In this document: in pieces, positions 28,601-36,706 of the stretch | How the letters are laid out: every line of letters starts with the position of its first letter | Position numbering within the stretch: the stretch's first letter is position 1 | Program-made: the position numbers and the translations under genes | DNA from: Parabacteroides hominis | GTDB taxonomy: Bacteria > Bacteroidota > Bacteroidia > Bacteroidales > Tannerellaceae | Direction of reading: 5' to 3' | Length of the DNA: 64,000 nucleotides | NCBI RefSeq assembly: GCF_014287585.1 | Contig: NZ_JACOOJ010000005.1 | Span: forward strand, 1-64,000 | Notes under the pieces: generated by a model | Told to the model about the DNA's origin: nothing | Databases searched by the model: none | What the model saw: the letters and a program-made list of their open reading frames with translations, nothing else

Positions 28601-28987
28601 CAACGCCTGAGAGTCTTCCTTCAGACTAATAGTCAGGTTCGCCTGTCCTTTTACCGGCACTTCCAGATTCTGATACCCGATATAGGATACCACTAAAATA
28701 GCATTAGCAGAAACTTCCAAGGAAAAATTACCATCCATATCAGTGATAGTCCCGTTGGTTGTTCCTTTTTCTACCACATTTGCTCCTGCAATAGGACCAA
28801 GTGCATCTTCCACCACTCCTTTGACAGTATGCTTAGCCTGTTGCGGAGAAGCAACAGGTACAGGCTCCGCAGAGCCTAATGTATCGGAGGATGGAGCAGC
28901 AGATGCTATCCCTATTGATGCCAGAAACATGGTAGCCCCTAAAAACATCGCCTTTGATACATCACAACGTTTTAAATCTTTTGTCAT
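25661..28987 (-). CDS. SusC/RagA-family TonB-dependent receptor
   Basis: A 1108-residue outer-membrane transporter. Residues 1-31 form a signal peptide (SKAMFLGATMFLASIGIASA); a CarboxypepD_reg-like domain follows (about 52-135, GTTNGTITDMDGNFSLEV, VVSYIGYQ). Next come the TonB-contacting DEVVVVGYGTQKK, the plug (GVQVMQNSGQPGSDGSTIRI, RGVGTLNNQDPLVLIDG) and a barrel ending in aromatic ...FAFGVNVSF. It pairs with the SusD gene 21 bp downstream. Its promoter region lies between two inverted repeats, and in the present orientation the best -7 box points away from this gene, suggesting the OFF phase. Confidence 0.96.
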   Translation of the reverse strand: MTKDLKRCDVSKAMFLGATMFLASIGIASAAPSSDTLGSAEPVPVASPQQAKHTVKGVVEDALGPIAGANVVEKGTTNGTITDMDGNFSLEVSANAILVVSYIGYQNLEVPVKGQANLTISLKEDSQALDEVVVVGYGTQKKVNLTGSVSSVNFEEQALSRPITNVSNALAGISAGVQVMQNSGQPGSDGSTIRIRGVGTLNNQDPLVLIDGVEGSMDLVNPQDIENISVLKDAASSSIYGSRAANGVILITTKKGKAGKLSVSYTGRISYAQPTNLIDQITDYADYMTWINESFENIGQPNHFAQSTIDLWREKSKDPNGVNENGVPNYIAYPNTNWQDYLFGHGLINDHNVSVNGGSDKIRVLMSAGYLDNPGLVENTGIKKYTLRANIEAKVTDWLTVGTRTFASQEDKEAGNFDNANNYLRQTTPGLYPEWNGAYGYPEAPEESATANSIGAFLNGQDGKKQKTNFNTTLYSTISPLKGLSWDFNLNYKRYWEDNATWTNPYEKVRFSDGTVMSPATAPSEMTTYFYNRSDYSYTIQNILRYNTTIANDHDLGVMAGYEEYYYNQDTRSAQKKGLIDASVHTPGSATEMQSINGGTIDKARRSFFGRVNYAYKSRYLFEANLRYDGNSRYHRDYRWGTFPSASAAWRVSEEAFMENTRNWLDNLKLRVSYGSVGNDGGDDVGNYEYQSTYGSSRYSFGGILTSGLASTSLANSMLSWETSTMANIGIDLNALNNRLSFTFDAFHSNTTGILYTPSIYLTVGSKSAPRQNLAEMVKKGVELTLGWQDKIGEVSYSVSGNFSYTPNKVTKYKGKFSAGYDENGEWKSNLGEVASSSSAVNPIIEGNIKNEYFLKNPYMGSGKGYAADGINGGPVDGMIRTETDMEWAKAMIDAGYTLMPNKTISKDKIWYGDYIYADANGDGIYGGSDDREFQGISKDPKYNFGLQLSAAWKGFDVSMNWAGAAGFKLYWGTSTGYNSPSTRVGVALGTDIAYDHYFYDPTNPSDSRTNVNAKYGRLVNGESGFQNLETSSLYLFNGNYLKLKNLTVGYTLPATISKKAYMDNLRLYMSIENVFNITKYPGQDPELGATPEYTSLRQFAFGVNVSF

Positions 28988-29068
28988 AATAAATCAGACT
29001 TACTCGATTAAATTTTATTAATTGATTAATTCACACAATGCTTTCCACTTTTACCCTCAGAGTATCAT

Positions 29069-29087
29069 AGTACTCTAAGAACTATGG
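29069..29087. repeat. Inversion site, susC-proximal copy
   Basis: AGTACTCTAAGAACT plus ATGG; core 29069-29083 has half-sites AGTACT and AGAACT around CTA. Confidence 0.6.
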
Positions 29088-29516
29088 AATTTCTGGCCTG
29101 ATTTGTACTGCGGATTTTCATTCAGGATATGGATAAATAGTTTTTACCGATTCCTTTTCTTTCGTTTTCCATTGGCTTGTTTTACCAAAAGGCCTTTTGA
29201 TGATGGAATTTAAACACGCTAACAATATTTATTGAAAAACAGACTAAGCTTATTTAGTTCAAGTGAAAATAATAAAATAAGGATGCCTGTTCCAGAGGTA
29301 ACCATAAATATGGTTTTATCTGTATTATTTACTTAAAGGAGAGATTTCTTGCAAATCATTTTTAGAGATATGACAATATTGGATTTGATTTAACTGTTTA
29401 AATAACAATACATTGGGAATATGTTAAAGAAATGTGTCTGGATAATTCATGCACATGAAATGGATAATTTTACACAATACTTCATCTTATTAACGACTAC
29501 ATTTGCAACGTTTCTA

Positions 29517-29535
29517 CCATAGTTCTTAGAGAACT
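29517..29535. repeat. Inversion site, distal copy
   Basis: CCAT plus AGTTCTTAGAGAACT; the core 29521-29535 is a perfect palindrome apart from its 3-bp centre. Confidence 0.6.
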
Positions 29536-29683
29536 AAGAACAAACATTCACCCGATATTTTAGTGGAAAAGCCAGTATTCTTCGTCCGCTTCGAAGACTA
29601 TTTGAATCATGGGGATGCGTCATCTGACCTGATTACCTTTGTATTATATCGTATCACAAAAATAATATACTTATGTGCGAACA

Positions 29684-29725
29684 CAAAAAAAGCGCAAACT
29701 ATTAACCGATAACAGTTTGCGCTTT
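29684..29725 (-). terminator. Terminator of tRNA-Arg
   Basis: AAAGCGCAAACT (minus strand, from 29725) pairs with AGTTTGCGCTTT, followed by a T-run to 29684; a 12-bp stem 8 bp after the tRNA. Confidence 0.85.
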
Positions 29726-29732
29726 ATACAAG

Positions 29733-29806
<74 letters not shown>

Positions 29807-29822
29807 ATCCTTATTTGCGGTG

Positions 29823-29853
29823 CAAAGGTAGTATTATTATTTAAATATGCAAA
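29823..29853 (-). promoter_or_regulatory. Promoter of tRNA-Arg
   Basis: Minus strand -33 TTTG (29853-29850), 19-bp spacer, -7 TACCTTTG (29830-29823): an exact consensus promoter 17 bp before the tRNA. Confidence 0.8.
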
Positions 29854-30083
29854 GGCTTTATGCCATTTTTTCACTTTAGAGGATATAAACCGGTTATTCC
29901 TGTCAGAAGCACTTCTGTCCCATCAATTTGGATATAACCATCATTCACAACATTCACAAAGCAATATATCGCTGAATAATAACAGGTTACAATATCTTTT
30001 CCTCAGCATTCTTTCCTTCACATCATCCACAACCTTCACACCACACTGCGATTCTATCTTCTATCCATTGCATTATCGAACCA

Positions 30084-32141
30084 TCATATTTTGATCAGCC
30101 GGTAACAATTTCCGCGCCTGGTATGCACACAACGCAGACCGGAAGCGTTCAAGGTACGGGCAAAGGCCAATGAGGAGCGATTGCTGAATTTTCGTCCGGA
30201 AGTTACGGATATATAATCCAGCAACTCGACAGCCGTATACAATTCAAATTCCTCATCACTCCCCGGAACACGGAAATAGCTGTAGAGATATTGGATTTCA
30301 AGAGGGAGCTGCTGAAAATCCATATTCGCCTGCTCCATTGCCAACTCCTCCTCCTTGTCCAGCCAATAGCGTTCCCCGTTACGGATAGCAGCAAGCGCCT
30401 GAGCATAAAGCTGTCCATAATCGGGAGGAGTCGAGATGTCGATCGCACCGTTCACCTTCACACAAAGATATCGCCTGCTCCCGGTCGGGTCTGTCAGCAA
30501 ATCCATCGGATTAGCCGTTGCCGAGAACGAAGCGAGCCGCCTCATCTGCCGGAACGTCTTTTGATGCGGAGCACGTACTTTCAAGTCAGGTTTCTGGATA
30601 AGATGTTTCAAATCGGCCTGATACTTACGGCTTAACCGATCGAACTCATCAATCGTGATCAACAGGTTACGTGCCATCAGCAACTCCGCTTCCGCCTTGT
30701 TCTCCAGATTGATACTTTCCGCATGATATTCCTGCAAAGACGGAGGCAGCAACAGACGGAAAAAAACCGATTTCGATATTCCTTGCCCGCCGACCAATAC
30801 CGGAACCAAACTATTCGCATACAGCCGGTCGCGCTTATACCAATGCGCCACCATGCTGAGGAACCAGATGTAAAACCGGTCACGCCACAGCCGGTCACCC
30901 GTCGGCACCGTGTCGGCAAGCGGACGTATCCGGTCTTTACCGTCCCATTCCGGCAACTGGCCTAAAAACGATTCCAGCGGATTATAGGCCGGAACCCGCG
31001 GGGAATAGAGATACCGGCGCACATCCTTATCCCATATTTCCAGGCCTTCTTCCATCGCATTCAGACAAATCCCATTCAGCACCTCAGGCGTAACCGGACG
31101 GAAATGGAAACAAAACGATTGCCGTTCACGATATTCCACCTCGTCACGTATCTCATTCTTACGAAACTCATACCGGCGTTTCAGGAACTCCTCCATCCTG
31201 ACCAGCAAATTCATGGAGGGCGGGACACAAGGTTTCCGCCCGAACACCTTCCGGCTGTCATACACATTATGCACGGTCAGCCGTACCAGCCGTTCATCGC
31301 TCCTATAATAAGTATGGAAATAGACCCATTTCACCACATCTTCTTCCGGGATTCCGGAAGCAAAACACAATTCCGCCACAGCAACCAGAAACCCTTTCGG
31401 CTCCTCCTCCTGCCAACCGGCCCCTTTCTCGCGAATCACTTGCGCCAGACAGTTCTCAAACATCATCTCAATCTTTTTATGCCGTTCGAATCCCGGCAGG
31501 ACACGGTCGAGCGGATCGTCCGAACGCTCGACCAGCTCTGTGTACCCCGGTTCCTCAGGCATCCCTGCGGGTTGTTCCATCCGTACGGGCTGCGCTTCGG
31601 GATTGTAGAAACATCCCGGATCGAAAGAGAGGCGACACCCCCCGTCAAGCAGAGGTTCCCGATGTGTGACGGCACGCTGCAACTGCGTCTCGAAATGCAG
31701 CACCGCACGCCGATAAGCGTGGGCATGAAAGCAAGCCGCTTTTTCCTCCGTCTCCGGCAGGCGCCCGTCCGGCAACGTGTACCTCACAACCACTTTCACG
31801 CTCTGTCCGCCGGCCCCGACAAAAGCCAATAGCGGTTGGTTATACAAAACCAGGCGATCCCGTATCCGCCCGGCCTCCTCCACACTTGCCAAACGGTCTA
31901 TCACAACCAGCACCAACCCGTTGTAATGACGCCAAAGACGATCCTTATAACCGGAAGAGAAAATTACAGACGGGATTTTCCCCGCTTCAACCGGACGGCT
32001 ACCAGGCGAGCAATACGGAATCGACTGCCGTAAGGACAACACGGCGTTTTTCCTTTTCTCGTCTTTCAGCATTTCTACTACAGCCTGTAGCTCCATCAAC
32101 TTATGGCTGCCGCCATTTCCTTTTACCCACGTAACTTTCAT
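30084..32141 (-). CDS. BT4734/VirE-like primase-helicase family protein
   Basis: A 685-residue protein. The N-terminal ~200 residues match the BT4734/BF3469-type region that precedes VirE domains in Bacteroidales (VVIDRLASVEEAGRIRDRL, AFVGAGGQSVKVVVRY; primase-like). The C-terminal half is a VirE-type P-loop ATPase: GGQGISKS at 451-458, LLITIDEFDRLSRK near 498 and SATANPMDLLTDPTGSRRYL. These are encoded by phages, plasmids and islands and near capsule loci; the exact role is unknown. It overlaps the HU-like gene by 4 bp, and no integrase is nearby. A 22-bp repeat array lies upstream of the pair. Confidence 0.85.
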   Translation of the reverse strand: MKVTWVKGNGGSHKLMELQAVVEMLKDEKRKNAVLSLRQSIPYCSPGSRPVEAGKIPSVIFSSGYKDRLWRHYNGLVLVVIDRLASVEEAGRIRDRLVLYNQPLLAFVGAGGQSVKVVVRYTLPDGRLPETEEKAACFHAHAYRRAVLHFETQLQRAVTHREPLLDGGCRLSFDPGCFYNPEAQPVRMEQPAGMPEEPGYTELVERSDDPLDRVLPGFERHKKIEMMFENCLAQVIREKGAGWQEEEPKGFLVAVAELCFASGIPEEDVVKWVYFHTYYRSDERLVRLTVHNVYDSRKVFGRKPCVPPSMNLLVRMEEFLKRRYEFRKNEIRDEVEYRERQSFCFHFRPVTPEVLNGICLNAMEEGLEIWDKDVRRYLYSPRVPAYNPLESFLGQLPEWDGKDRIRPLADTVPTGDRLWRDRFYIWFLSMVAHWYKRDRLYANSLVPVLVGGQGISKSVFFRLLLPPSLQEYHAESINLENKAEAELLMARNLLITIDEFDRLSRKYQADLKHLIQKPDLKVRAPHQKTFRQMRRLASFSATANPMDLLTDPTGSRRYLCVKVNGAIDISTPPDYGQLYAQALAAIRNGERYWLDKEEELAMEQANMDFQQLPLEIQYLYSYFRVPGSDEEFELYTAVELLDYISVTSGRKFSNRSSLAFARTLNASGLRCVHTRRGNCYRLIKI

Positions 32142-32755
32142 TTGGCCTCCTCCTTATTCGCCAATACATAAACCGCCACTTTCGGCCCCCCCAACCGCAG
32201 GATATTCCCTCCGGCTTTCAAGCGGTTCAAATCCGCCTGTGCCTGATAGCGTGAGCAAGCATTCAGTCCCATGCAGGTAGAGCTTCTGATTTCTCCGTTT
32301 CGCTGGAGATGCCGCAAGATACGCGCCAGCCGCTCTTCCTCCGGAAACGCATCCTGCTTCCGGAAGCCGGAAGCCCGTTCGAACTTCATCAGGTTCATTC
32401 TACGCCTCAACGATTTGGCAGCCCTGAATACCACACGCGAAAAACGAATACTTTCCGCCCGTATATCCTTTGCATCGGAAACAGGCGGACAAGAGGCCGT
32501 CGCCTCGAATATTCCGATATCTTCCAGTTCGACACGGTCTCCATCGGAGAGGGCGCTGACCATCTCTTCTTTGAACAGGGACATGATACCTTCCACTTCA
32601 CCGGCATTAAAGGTGCTTCGTCCGGCAATCCGCCAGCATAAATCCTTAAAGGACAGCACATCCCGGTTCACGATCCGCACATGTAAAACAGGTTTCGCGC
32701 CTGTTTCGACCAGAGAGGAAGGGGGATTTTTGAAAAACTGATACTTTGCAGCCAT
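32138..32755 (-). CDS. HU-HIG family DNA-binding protein with C-terminal helix-turn-helix-like tail
   Basis: A 205-residue protein, longer than a plain HU-HIG protein. Residues 1-125 match the HU/IHF-like group found in Bacteroidales: an opening YQFFKNPP, LSFKDLCWRIAGRSTFNAGEVEGIM, and VELEDIGIFEATAS. The extra C-terminal 70 residues (EERLARILRHLQRNGEIRSS ... DLNRLKAGGNILRLGGPKVAVYVL) resemble a winged helix. It is the first gene of the two-gene unit with the VirE-like protein and could bind the repeat array 90 bp upstream. Confidence 0.8.
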   Translation of the reverse strand: MAAKYQFFKNPPSSLVETGAKPVLHVRIVNRDVLSFKDLCWRIAGRSTFNAGEVEGIMSLFKEEMVSALSDGDRVELEDIGIFEATASCPPVSDAKDIRAESIRFSRVVFRAAKSLRRRMNLMKFERASGFRKQDAFPEEERLARILRHLQRNGEIRSSTCMGLNACSRYQAQADLNRLKAGGNILRLGGPKVAVYVLANKEEAK

Positions 32756-33203
32756 TCTTTGTTGTTATTTGTTTACTCCCTATATCCTAAGACATTACGA
32801 GTTTATTTATATTGATTTAAGATCAACACCACATGTCATTCGATTTGCGACCTATATGGAAAAGCTTTGCGATATATATGGAGAAAGAAAGCGACATAGA
32901 TCGTTAAGCTTTGCGACATGGGAGACAAGGCGACTCATACGTGTGTAAAGATATAAAATATACCGGACAAATCCTTAGATTTTCAAGAGAAATGCAATAA
33001 ATAACAGAAGTTTCCGGGAATGTGAAAGTAGTGAAGGACGTGAAGGTTCGCATAGGGGTTAAAACAGCATATATCTGCATGATTAACAATTGCTTATATA
33101 TGTGTGAAAGATGTGAATGATAAAAACAGATAAAAGATTGATATTGCCTTCTTTTAGGCGTATCAAAAAATAAAACATTTGCAAATAAAGACGATTTTTT
33201 GTT
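32756..33203. other. Intergenic region with an iteron-like array
   Basis: Carries the four-unit 22-bp direct repeat at 32845-32932 and otherwise AT-rich DNA with no gene and no exact TAnnTTTG box facing the HU gene. Confidence 0.6.
32845..32932. repeat. Four tandem 22-bp direct repeats (iteron-like)
   Basis: Units start at 32845, 32867, 32889 and 32911, exactly 22 bp apart. Each begins with TTGCGA (AAGCGA in unit 3) and continues with CATATATGGAAAAG-like sequence; units 1 and 2 agree best and unit 4 degenerates at its end. Length and spacing resemble origin iterons or a cooperative operator. It lies 90 bp upstream of the HU/VirE operon. Confidence 0.7.
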
Positions 33204-35552
33204 TCAGAACGGATATCCCACCGCAAAATGCCAAGCAAAGTTATTATGGAAGTTCGGATGCAGGATGGCCCACTTCCTTTTGCCGCTTTCCTGCGGGTTA
33301 TAGGCTTTCATACCGGTATCGAAGCGGATCAGGAAGAAATCGAAATCGAGGCGGAGACCTAATCCATAAGAGACGGCAATCTCTTTGTAGAAGCGGGAGA
33401 AATCGAAGTTGCCGTTCGGACGGCTCTCATCCTTATGGAAAGTCCAGATATTACCGGCATCGATAAAGGCGGCCATTTCGAATTTCCAAAATAGCTTCGT
33501 GCGGTATTCCAGATTCAAATCCAGGCGGATATCACCGATCTGCTGGGCAAAGGACTTGACCGAATCGAGCGGCATACTACCGGGACCGAGCGAACGGACA
33601 GACCAACCGCGGACACTGTTTGCACCTCCTGAGAAATAGCTGCGCTCGAACGGCAGCATCTTCGAATTGCCATACGGATAACCGACTCCGACACCGACAT
33701 GGAAAGCTAACTTGTTACGGTTGTCCAGCACGATACTTTTGCTGAAATCGATATCCCCTTTCACAAACTGGGCATAATTAATTCCAAACAATTTATAACG
33801 CCCTTCGTCGTCTTTATCCGCACCGGTCAGTTTGGAAAGCCCGTACAGCAAGTTACCCGCCATCTCGAAGGAGAAGCGAACGGAATGTGTATTCCTCAAA
33901 CGGTTCTGAGGATCATAATTGTTAAAAGAATAGGTATAACCGGAACCGACAATAAACTGGTCGGTAAAATTATACCGAAGTGTGGATTCCGGCAATTCGC
34001 TCTTGAACGTCGAATCTACTTTCGGCAAATATACATAATCGATGTCCAACAACTTGAAAACATGGCGCGCCTGCATATTGCTCCGTTCCTGCCAGATATA
34101 ATTCCATCCGGCAGAGAGAATGGACCTTTTGAACTCCGGACGCGTCTGCATGCTGTAGCTCACCTTCAATTCGGTCGTTGCACGAATCTTACGCCGGAAA
34201 TTCTCATGCAGGAAGGGGAACAGGAAACGGGGAAACAAAACAGATGCTTCCGTACCGAACTCCCAAAAGTTGTTTCCTTCCGACTGGCTACCGGTTAGCG
34301 CCTCATAAGCGCCGCGGACTTTGGCCGAGAAAACCTCCGAGCCCTTGAACAAGTTCCGGTGCTGATAGTTCAAACTCGAAGCAAAGCCAAAATCACCTGC
34401 CGAGTTCGTTCCTTCCAGGTCGACTCCGAAGCCTTGCAGCTTGGCGGGAGAAGTCAGGATCGTACAGTTGAGCTTCATCGTGTCGTTCTCTTCGACCTCC
34501 GAAAAGCGGATATTCACGTTACGCAAAGCACGCAGCGTGGCAAACGAAGAATAGGTCTGCTCCACCGTCCGCTCGTTATACAGGCGTCCCGGCATGATAT
34601 AATTGCTCTTGCGCAAAACTCCCGGACGGATACTTCTGCCGTTCTTGCCGTAGAGGACATTAATACCTCCGGTCCTGACCGTATCGTAGGGCATGGCGTT
34701 GTTTTCCTCCAACGTCAACGGGTTATAATCGGTCACAATCGAAACGTCTTTAATATAATACTGGCGATGCAACGTGTCGACCACCGTCCCGTCGGGCTTT
34801 TGCAAACGGTACGGCTTCAACAGCATATCCAGGTCTACGATATTGCGGTTCAAAGAGCTATCGGCAATATAAGACAGGTAATCCCGGTTGAAGGCATAAT
34901 AACCGCGCCGGCGGAACAAAGCCGTGAGGCGTTGCCGCTCCTTGTCCAGTACATCGCGGTCAAACAGGGCACTGTCTTTTATCAGCGAAGTATAATCGTC
35001 GGAATAAGTACGGAAAGCCGAAGCCAGCACGGAACGGTGGGGCGGCTTGAGCTTGGCGATACTGTCGATCTTCGGATCGCTCAAATCAACCGAATAGTCG
35101 TGGATGCGGTAAGGAGTGTTTGGGACGATCTTATAGCTCACAACAGCCTTTTTGCTTCGCGAAGTATCGATAGAAGCCGAGACTTCGGCGTTCATATATC
35201 CTTTATTGATGAAGAAGCGTTTCAGCTCGTCGACCGACTGCGTTACTAATGTCGTATCCAGGATAACCGGCGCCTCTCCCATCCGGCGAAGCTGTTTATT
35301 GATCCATTTCTTCTCGTTCCGTCCCGACCAGTCGTACACGAACAACTGCCATTTCATCAATCCGAATGCCTTAAAGTTGGGCTGCTGGCGCAAATAAGGC
35401 TTCAAGTCGCTGTTTTTATAAGTCTTGCCATCCGACACGATCTCCACTTTGTCCAGCAGGTATTCTCCCTCGCCCACATATTTCGTCGAGCTACAGGAGA
35501 CTAACAGCAATAGGAAACAAATGAAATATAGTGTTTGGATTCCCTTCATCAT
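33204..35552 (-). CDS. TamL-type lipoprotein, BamA/TamA (Omp85) family
   Basis: A 782-residue outer-membrane protein with a lipoprotein signal (FLLLLVSC, lipidated Cys20). POTRA-like modules fill about residues 21-330. The C-terminal barrel has the Omp85 loop signature: FSGGANSVRGWSVRSLGPGS, with VRGW in place of VRGF/Y, and ends in aromatic HFAVGYPF. In Bacteroidetes TamL works with TamB in outer-membrane protein or envelope assembly; no tamB gene is adjacent here. It lies divergent from the RNA methyltransferase gene, 74 bp away. Confidence 0.9.
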   Translation of the reverse strand: MMKGIQTLYFICFLLLLVSCSSTKYVGEGEYLLDKVEIVSDGKTYKNSDLKPYLRQQPNFKAFGLMKWQLFVYDWSGRNEKKWINKQLRRMGEAPVILDTTLVTQSVDELKRFFINKGYMNAEVSASIDTSRSKKAVVSYKIVPNTPYRIHDYSVDLSDPKIDSIAKLKPPHRSVLASAFRTYSDDYTSLIKDSALFDRDVLDKERQRLTALFRRRGYYAFNRDYLSYIADSSLNRNIVDLDMLLKPYRLQKPDGTVVDTLHRQYYIKDVSIVTDYNPLTLEENNAMPYDTVRTGGINVLYGKNGRSIRPGVLRKSNYIMPGRLYNERTVEQTYSSFATLRALRNVNIRFSEVEENDTMKLNCTILTSPAKLQGFGVDLEGTNSAGDFGFASSLNYQHRNLFKGSEVFSAKVRGAYEALTGSQSEGNNFWEFGTEASVLFPRFLFPFLHENFRRKIRATTELKVSYSMQTRPEFKRSILSAGWNYIWQERSNMQARHVFKLLDIDYVYLPKVDSTFKSELPESTLRYNFTDQFIVGSGYTYSFNNYDPQNRLRNTHSVRFSFEMAGNLLYGLSKLTGADKDDEGRYKLFGINYAQFVKGDIDFSKSIVLDNRNKLAFHVGVGVGYPYGNSKMLPFERSYFSGGANSVRGWSVRSLGPGSMPLDSVKSFAQQIGDIRLDLNLEYRTKLFWKFEMAAFIDAGNIWTFHKDESRPNGNFDFSRFYKEIAVSYGLGLRLDFDFFLIRFDTGMKAYNPQESGKRKWAILHPNFHNNFAWHFAVGYPF

Positions 35553-35626
35553 TCAAGCTTTTACGCACGCAAATGTAACTGAATTTAAAGAAATTCCCGT
35601 ACATTTGCCGCATAAAAAGAGTAAAG

Positions 35627-36397
35627 ATGCTAAGTAAGGGGAAAGTTAAATACATCCATTCGTTAGAAATGAAGAAATACCGGAACGAACTGAATGCATT
35701 CGTTGCCGAAGGGAACAAACTGGTTGCCGACATGATGTTTGCTTTCGAATGCGAACTGGTTCTCGCCAAACCATCCTGGATGGCGATGCAGGGGAACATT
35801 CCGGCGAAAGAACTGTTGGAAGCGGAAGACGAGGATATCCGCAAAGCCAGTTTCCTGAAAAACCCGCAAGATGTACTTGCCGTATTCAAACGTCCGGACT
35901 GGTCGCTCGACGAAGCCGATCCTTCTTCCTCGCTCGTTTTAGCATTGGACGGCATACAGGACCCTGGAAATCTCGGAACCATCATACGGCTTGCCGACTG
36001 GTTCGGCATCGAACATATCGTTTGCAGCCCCGACACCGCGGATGTCTTCAGCCCGAAGACCGTGCAGGCCACAATGGGCGCACTGGCGCACGTAAAAGTC
36101 CATTATACGGAATTGGAAGACTACCTGAAAGCACAAGCGGCAAAGCAGGTTCCGTTGTTCGGCACATTCCTCGACGGAGAAAATATGTACACGAAGGAAT
36201 TATCGGCAAACGGAATTATCGTGATGGGGAACGAAGGGAACGGAATACGCCCGCAAATAGAAGAACTGATCGACCGGAAACTCTACATTCCGAGTTTTCC
36301 ACCCGAAAGAGAGACTTCAGAGTCTTTGAATGTAGCCATCGCTACGGCTGTCATCTGCGCCGAATTTCGCCGTCGCCAGGGAAATGCCGCCCAATAA
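35627..36397 (+). CDS. TrmH/SpoU-family RNA 2'-O-methyltransferase
   Basis: A 256-residue SPOUT enzyme with a small N-terminal substrate domain (about 1-90, SKGKVKYIHSLEMKKYR and FVAEGNKLVADM). The knotted domain has all three motifs: DGIQDPGNLGTIIRLADW, IVMGNEGNGI and IPSFPPERETSESLNVAIA. It methylates a ribose in rRNA or tRNA; the target base is not clear from sequence. Its last 81 bp overlap the end of the convergent hypothetical gene. Confidence 0.93.
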   Translation: MLSKGKVKYIHSLEMKKYRNELNAFVAEGNKLVADMMFAFECELVLAKPSWMAMQGNIPAKELLEAEDEDIRKASFLKNPQDVLAVFKRPDWSLDEADPSSSLVLALDGIQDPGNLGTIIRLADWFGIEHIVCSPDTADVFSPKTVQATMGALAHVKVHYTELEDYLKAQAAKQVPLFGTFLDGENMYTKELSANGIIVMGNEGNGIRPQIEELIDRKLYIPSFPPERETSESLNVAIATAVICAEFRRRQGNAAQ

Positions 36398-36700
36398 CAG
36401 CAAACAAGCCGTTTCGCCGATCGCAGCCGCTTGCGGAAGCCCCAACTCCCGACAAGCATCGAAGCCGGGTTCCTTCTGCCTGAAAAGTTTGTCCCATCGC
36501 CACGGGATTTTTATTTCACCGACCGGAAACGCCTCTCCGACTTTACCGACCGGGAAAAGGATGCCGTCGTAGAACTCGGTCCCGGCGATCTCGCCTTCCA
36601 GCGGATAGACACCGGCCAAGCGCCCTTCGTCGTCCAGCTCGACGTAATGCATCCGAAGAAGTCCGTTCCAATAAACATAATGAGAAGCGACCCTGCGCAT
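36317..36700 (-). CDS. Conserved hypothetical protein at the end of the lspA operon
   Basis: A 127-residue protein of unknown family. It opens MRRVASHYVYWNGLLRMHYV and holds GRLAGVYPLEGEIAGTEFYDGIL; no membrane helix or known catalytic motif is seen. It starts 6 bp after the DUF4296 gene and is probably its operon partner. The C-terminal 27 codons overlap the convergent methyltransferase gene, so the true end could lie earlier in evolution; the frame is nonetheless open to 36317. Confidence 0.65.
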   Translation of the reverse strand: MRRVASHYVYWNGLLRMHYVELDDEGRLAGVYPLEGEIAGTEFYDGILFPVGKVGEAFPVGEIKIPWRWDKLFRQKEPGFDACRELGLPQAAAIGETACLLLLGGISLATAKFGADDSRSDGYIQRL

Positions 36701-36706
36701 ATCGAT

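Larger units (their letters stand above)
29069..29535. other. Probable invertible promoter segment of the susCD operon
   Basis: Arms at 29069-29087 and 29517-29535 are inverted copies with 18 of 19 bases equal. Each contains a site of the form AGTNCT-N3-AGAACT (AGTACT-CTA-AGAACT and AGTTCT-TAG-AGAACT). Inside, TACATTTG at 29498-29505 is the only exact TAnnTTTG found on either strand; it reads rightwards, away from susC. After inversion it would sit near 29100 reading into susC with a leader of about 100 bases. This points to an ON/OFF switch now OFF. Confidence 0.65.
28988..29732. other. Intergenic control region of susCD and tRNA-Arg terminator
   Basis: This AT-rich stretch holds the probable invertible promoter segment (29069-29535) and the tRNA terminator (29684-29725). 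A small hairpin AGAGTA-TCATAG-TACTCT (29060-29077) overlaps the left inversion site. No -7 box facing susC is found between 28988 and 29068. Confidence 0.65.

Noticed and set aside
31340..31360. GATTCCGGA resembling the tRNA-Arg 3' end as an attachment site
   Set aside because: Nine shared bases inside coding sequence is too short for an att repeat.
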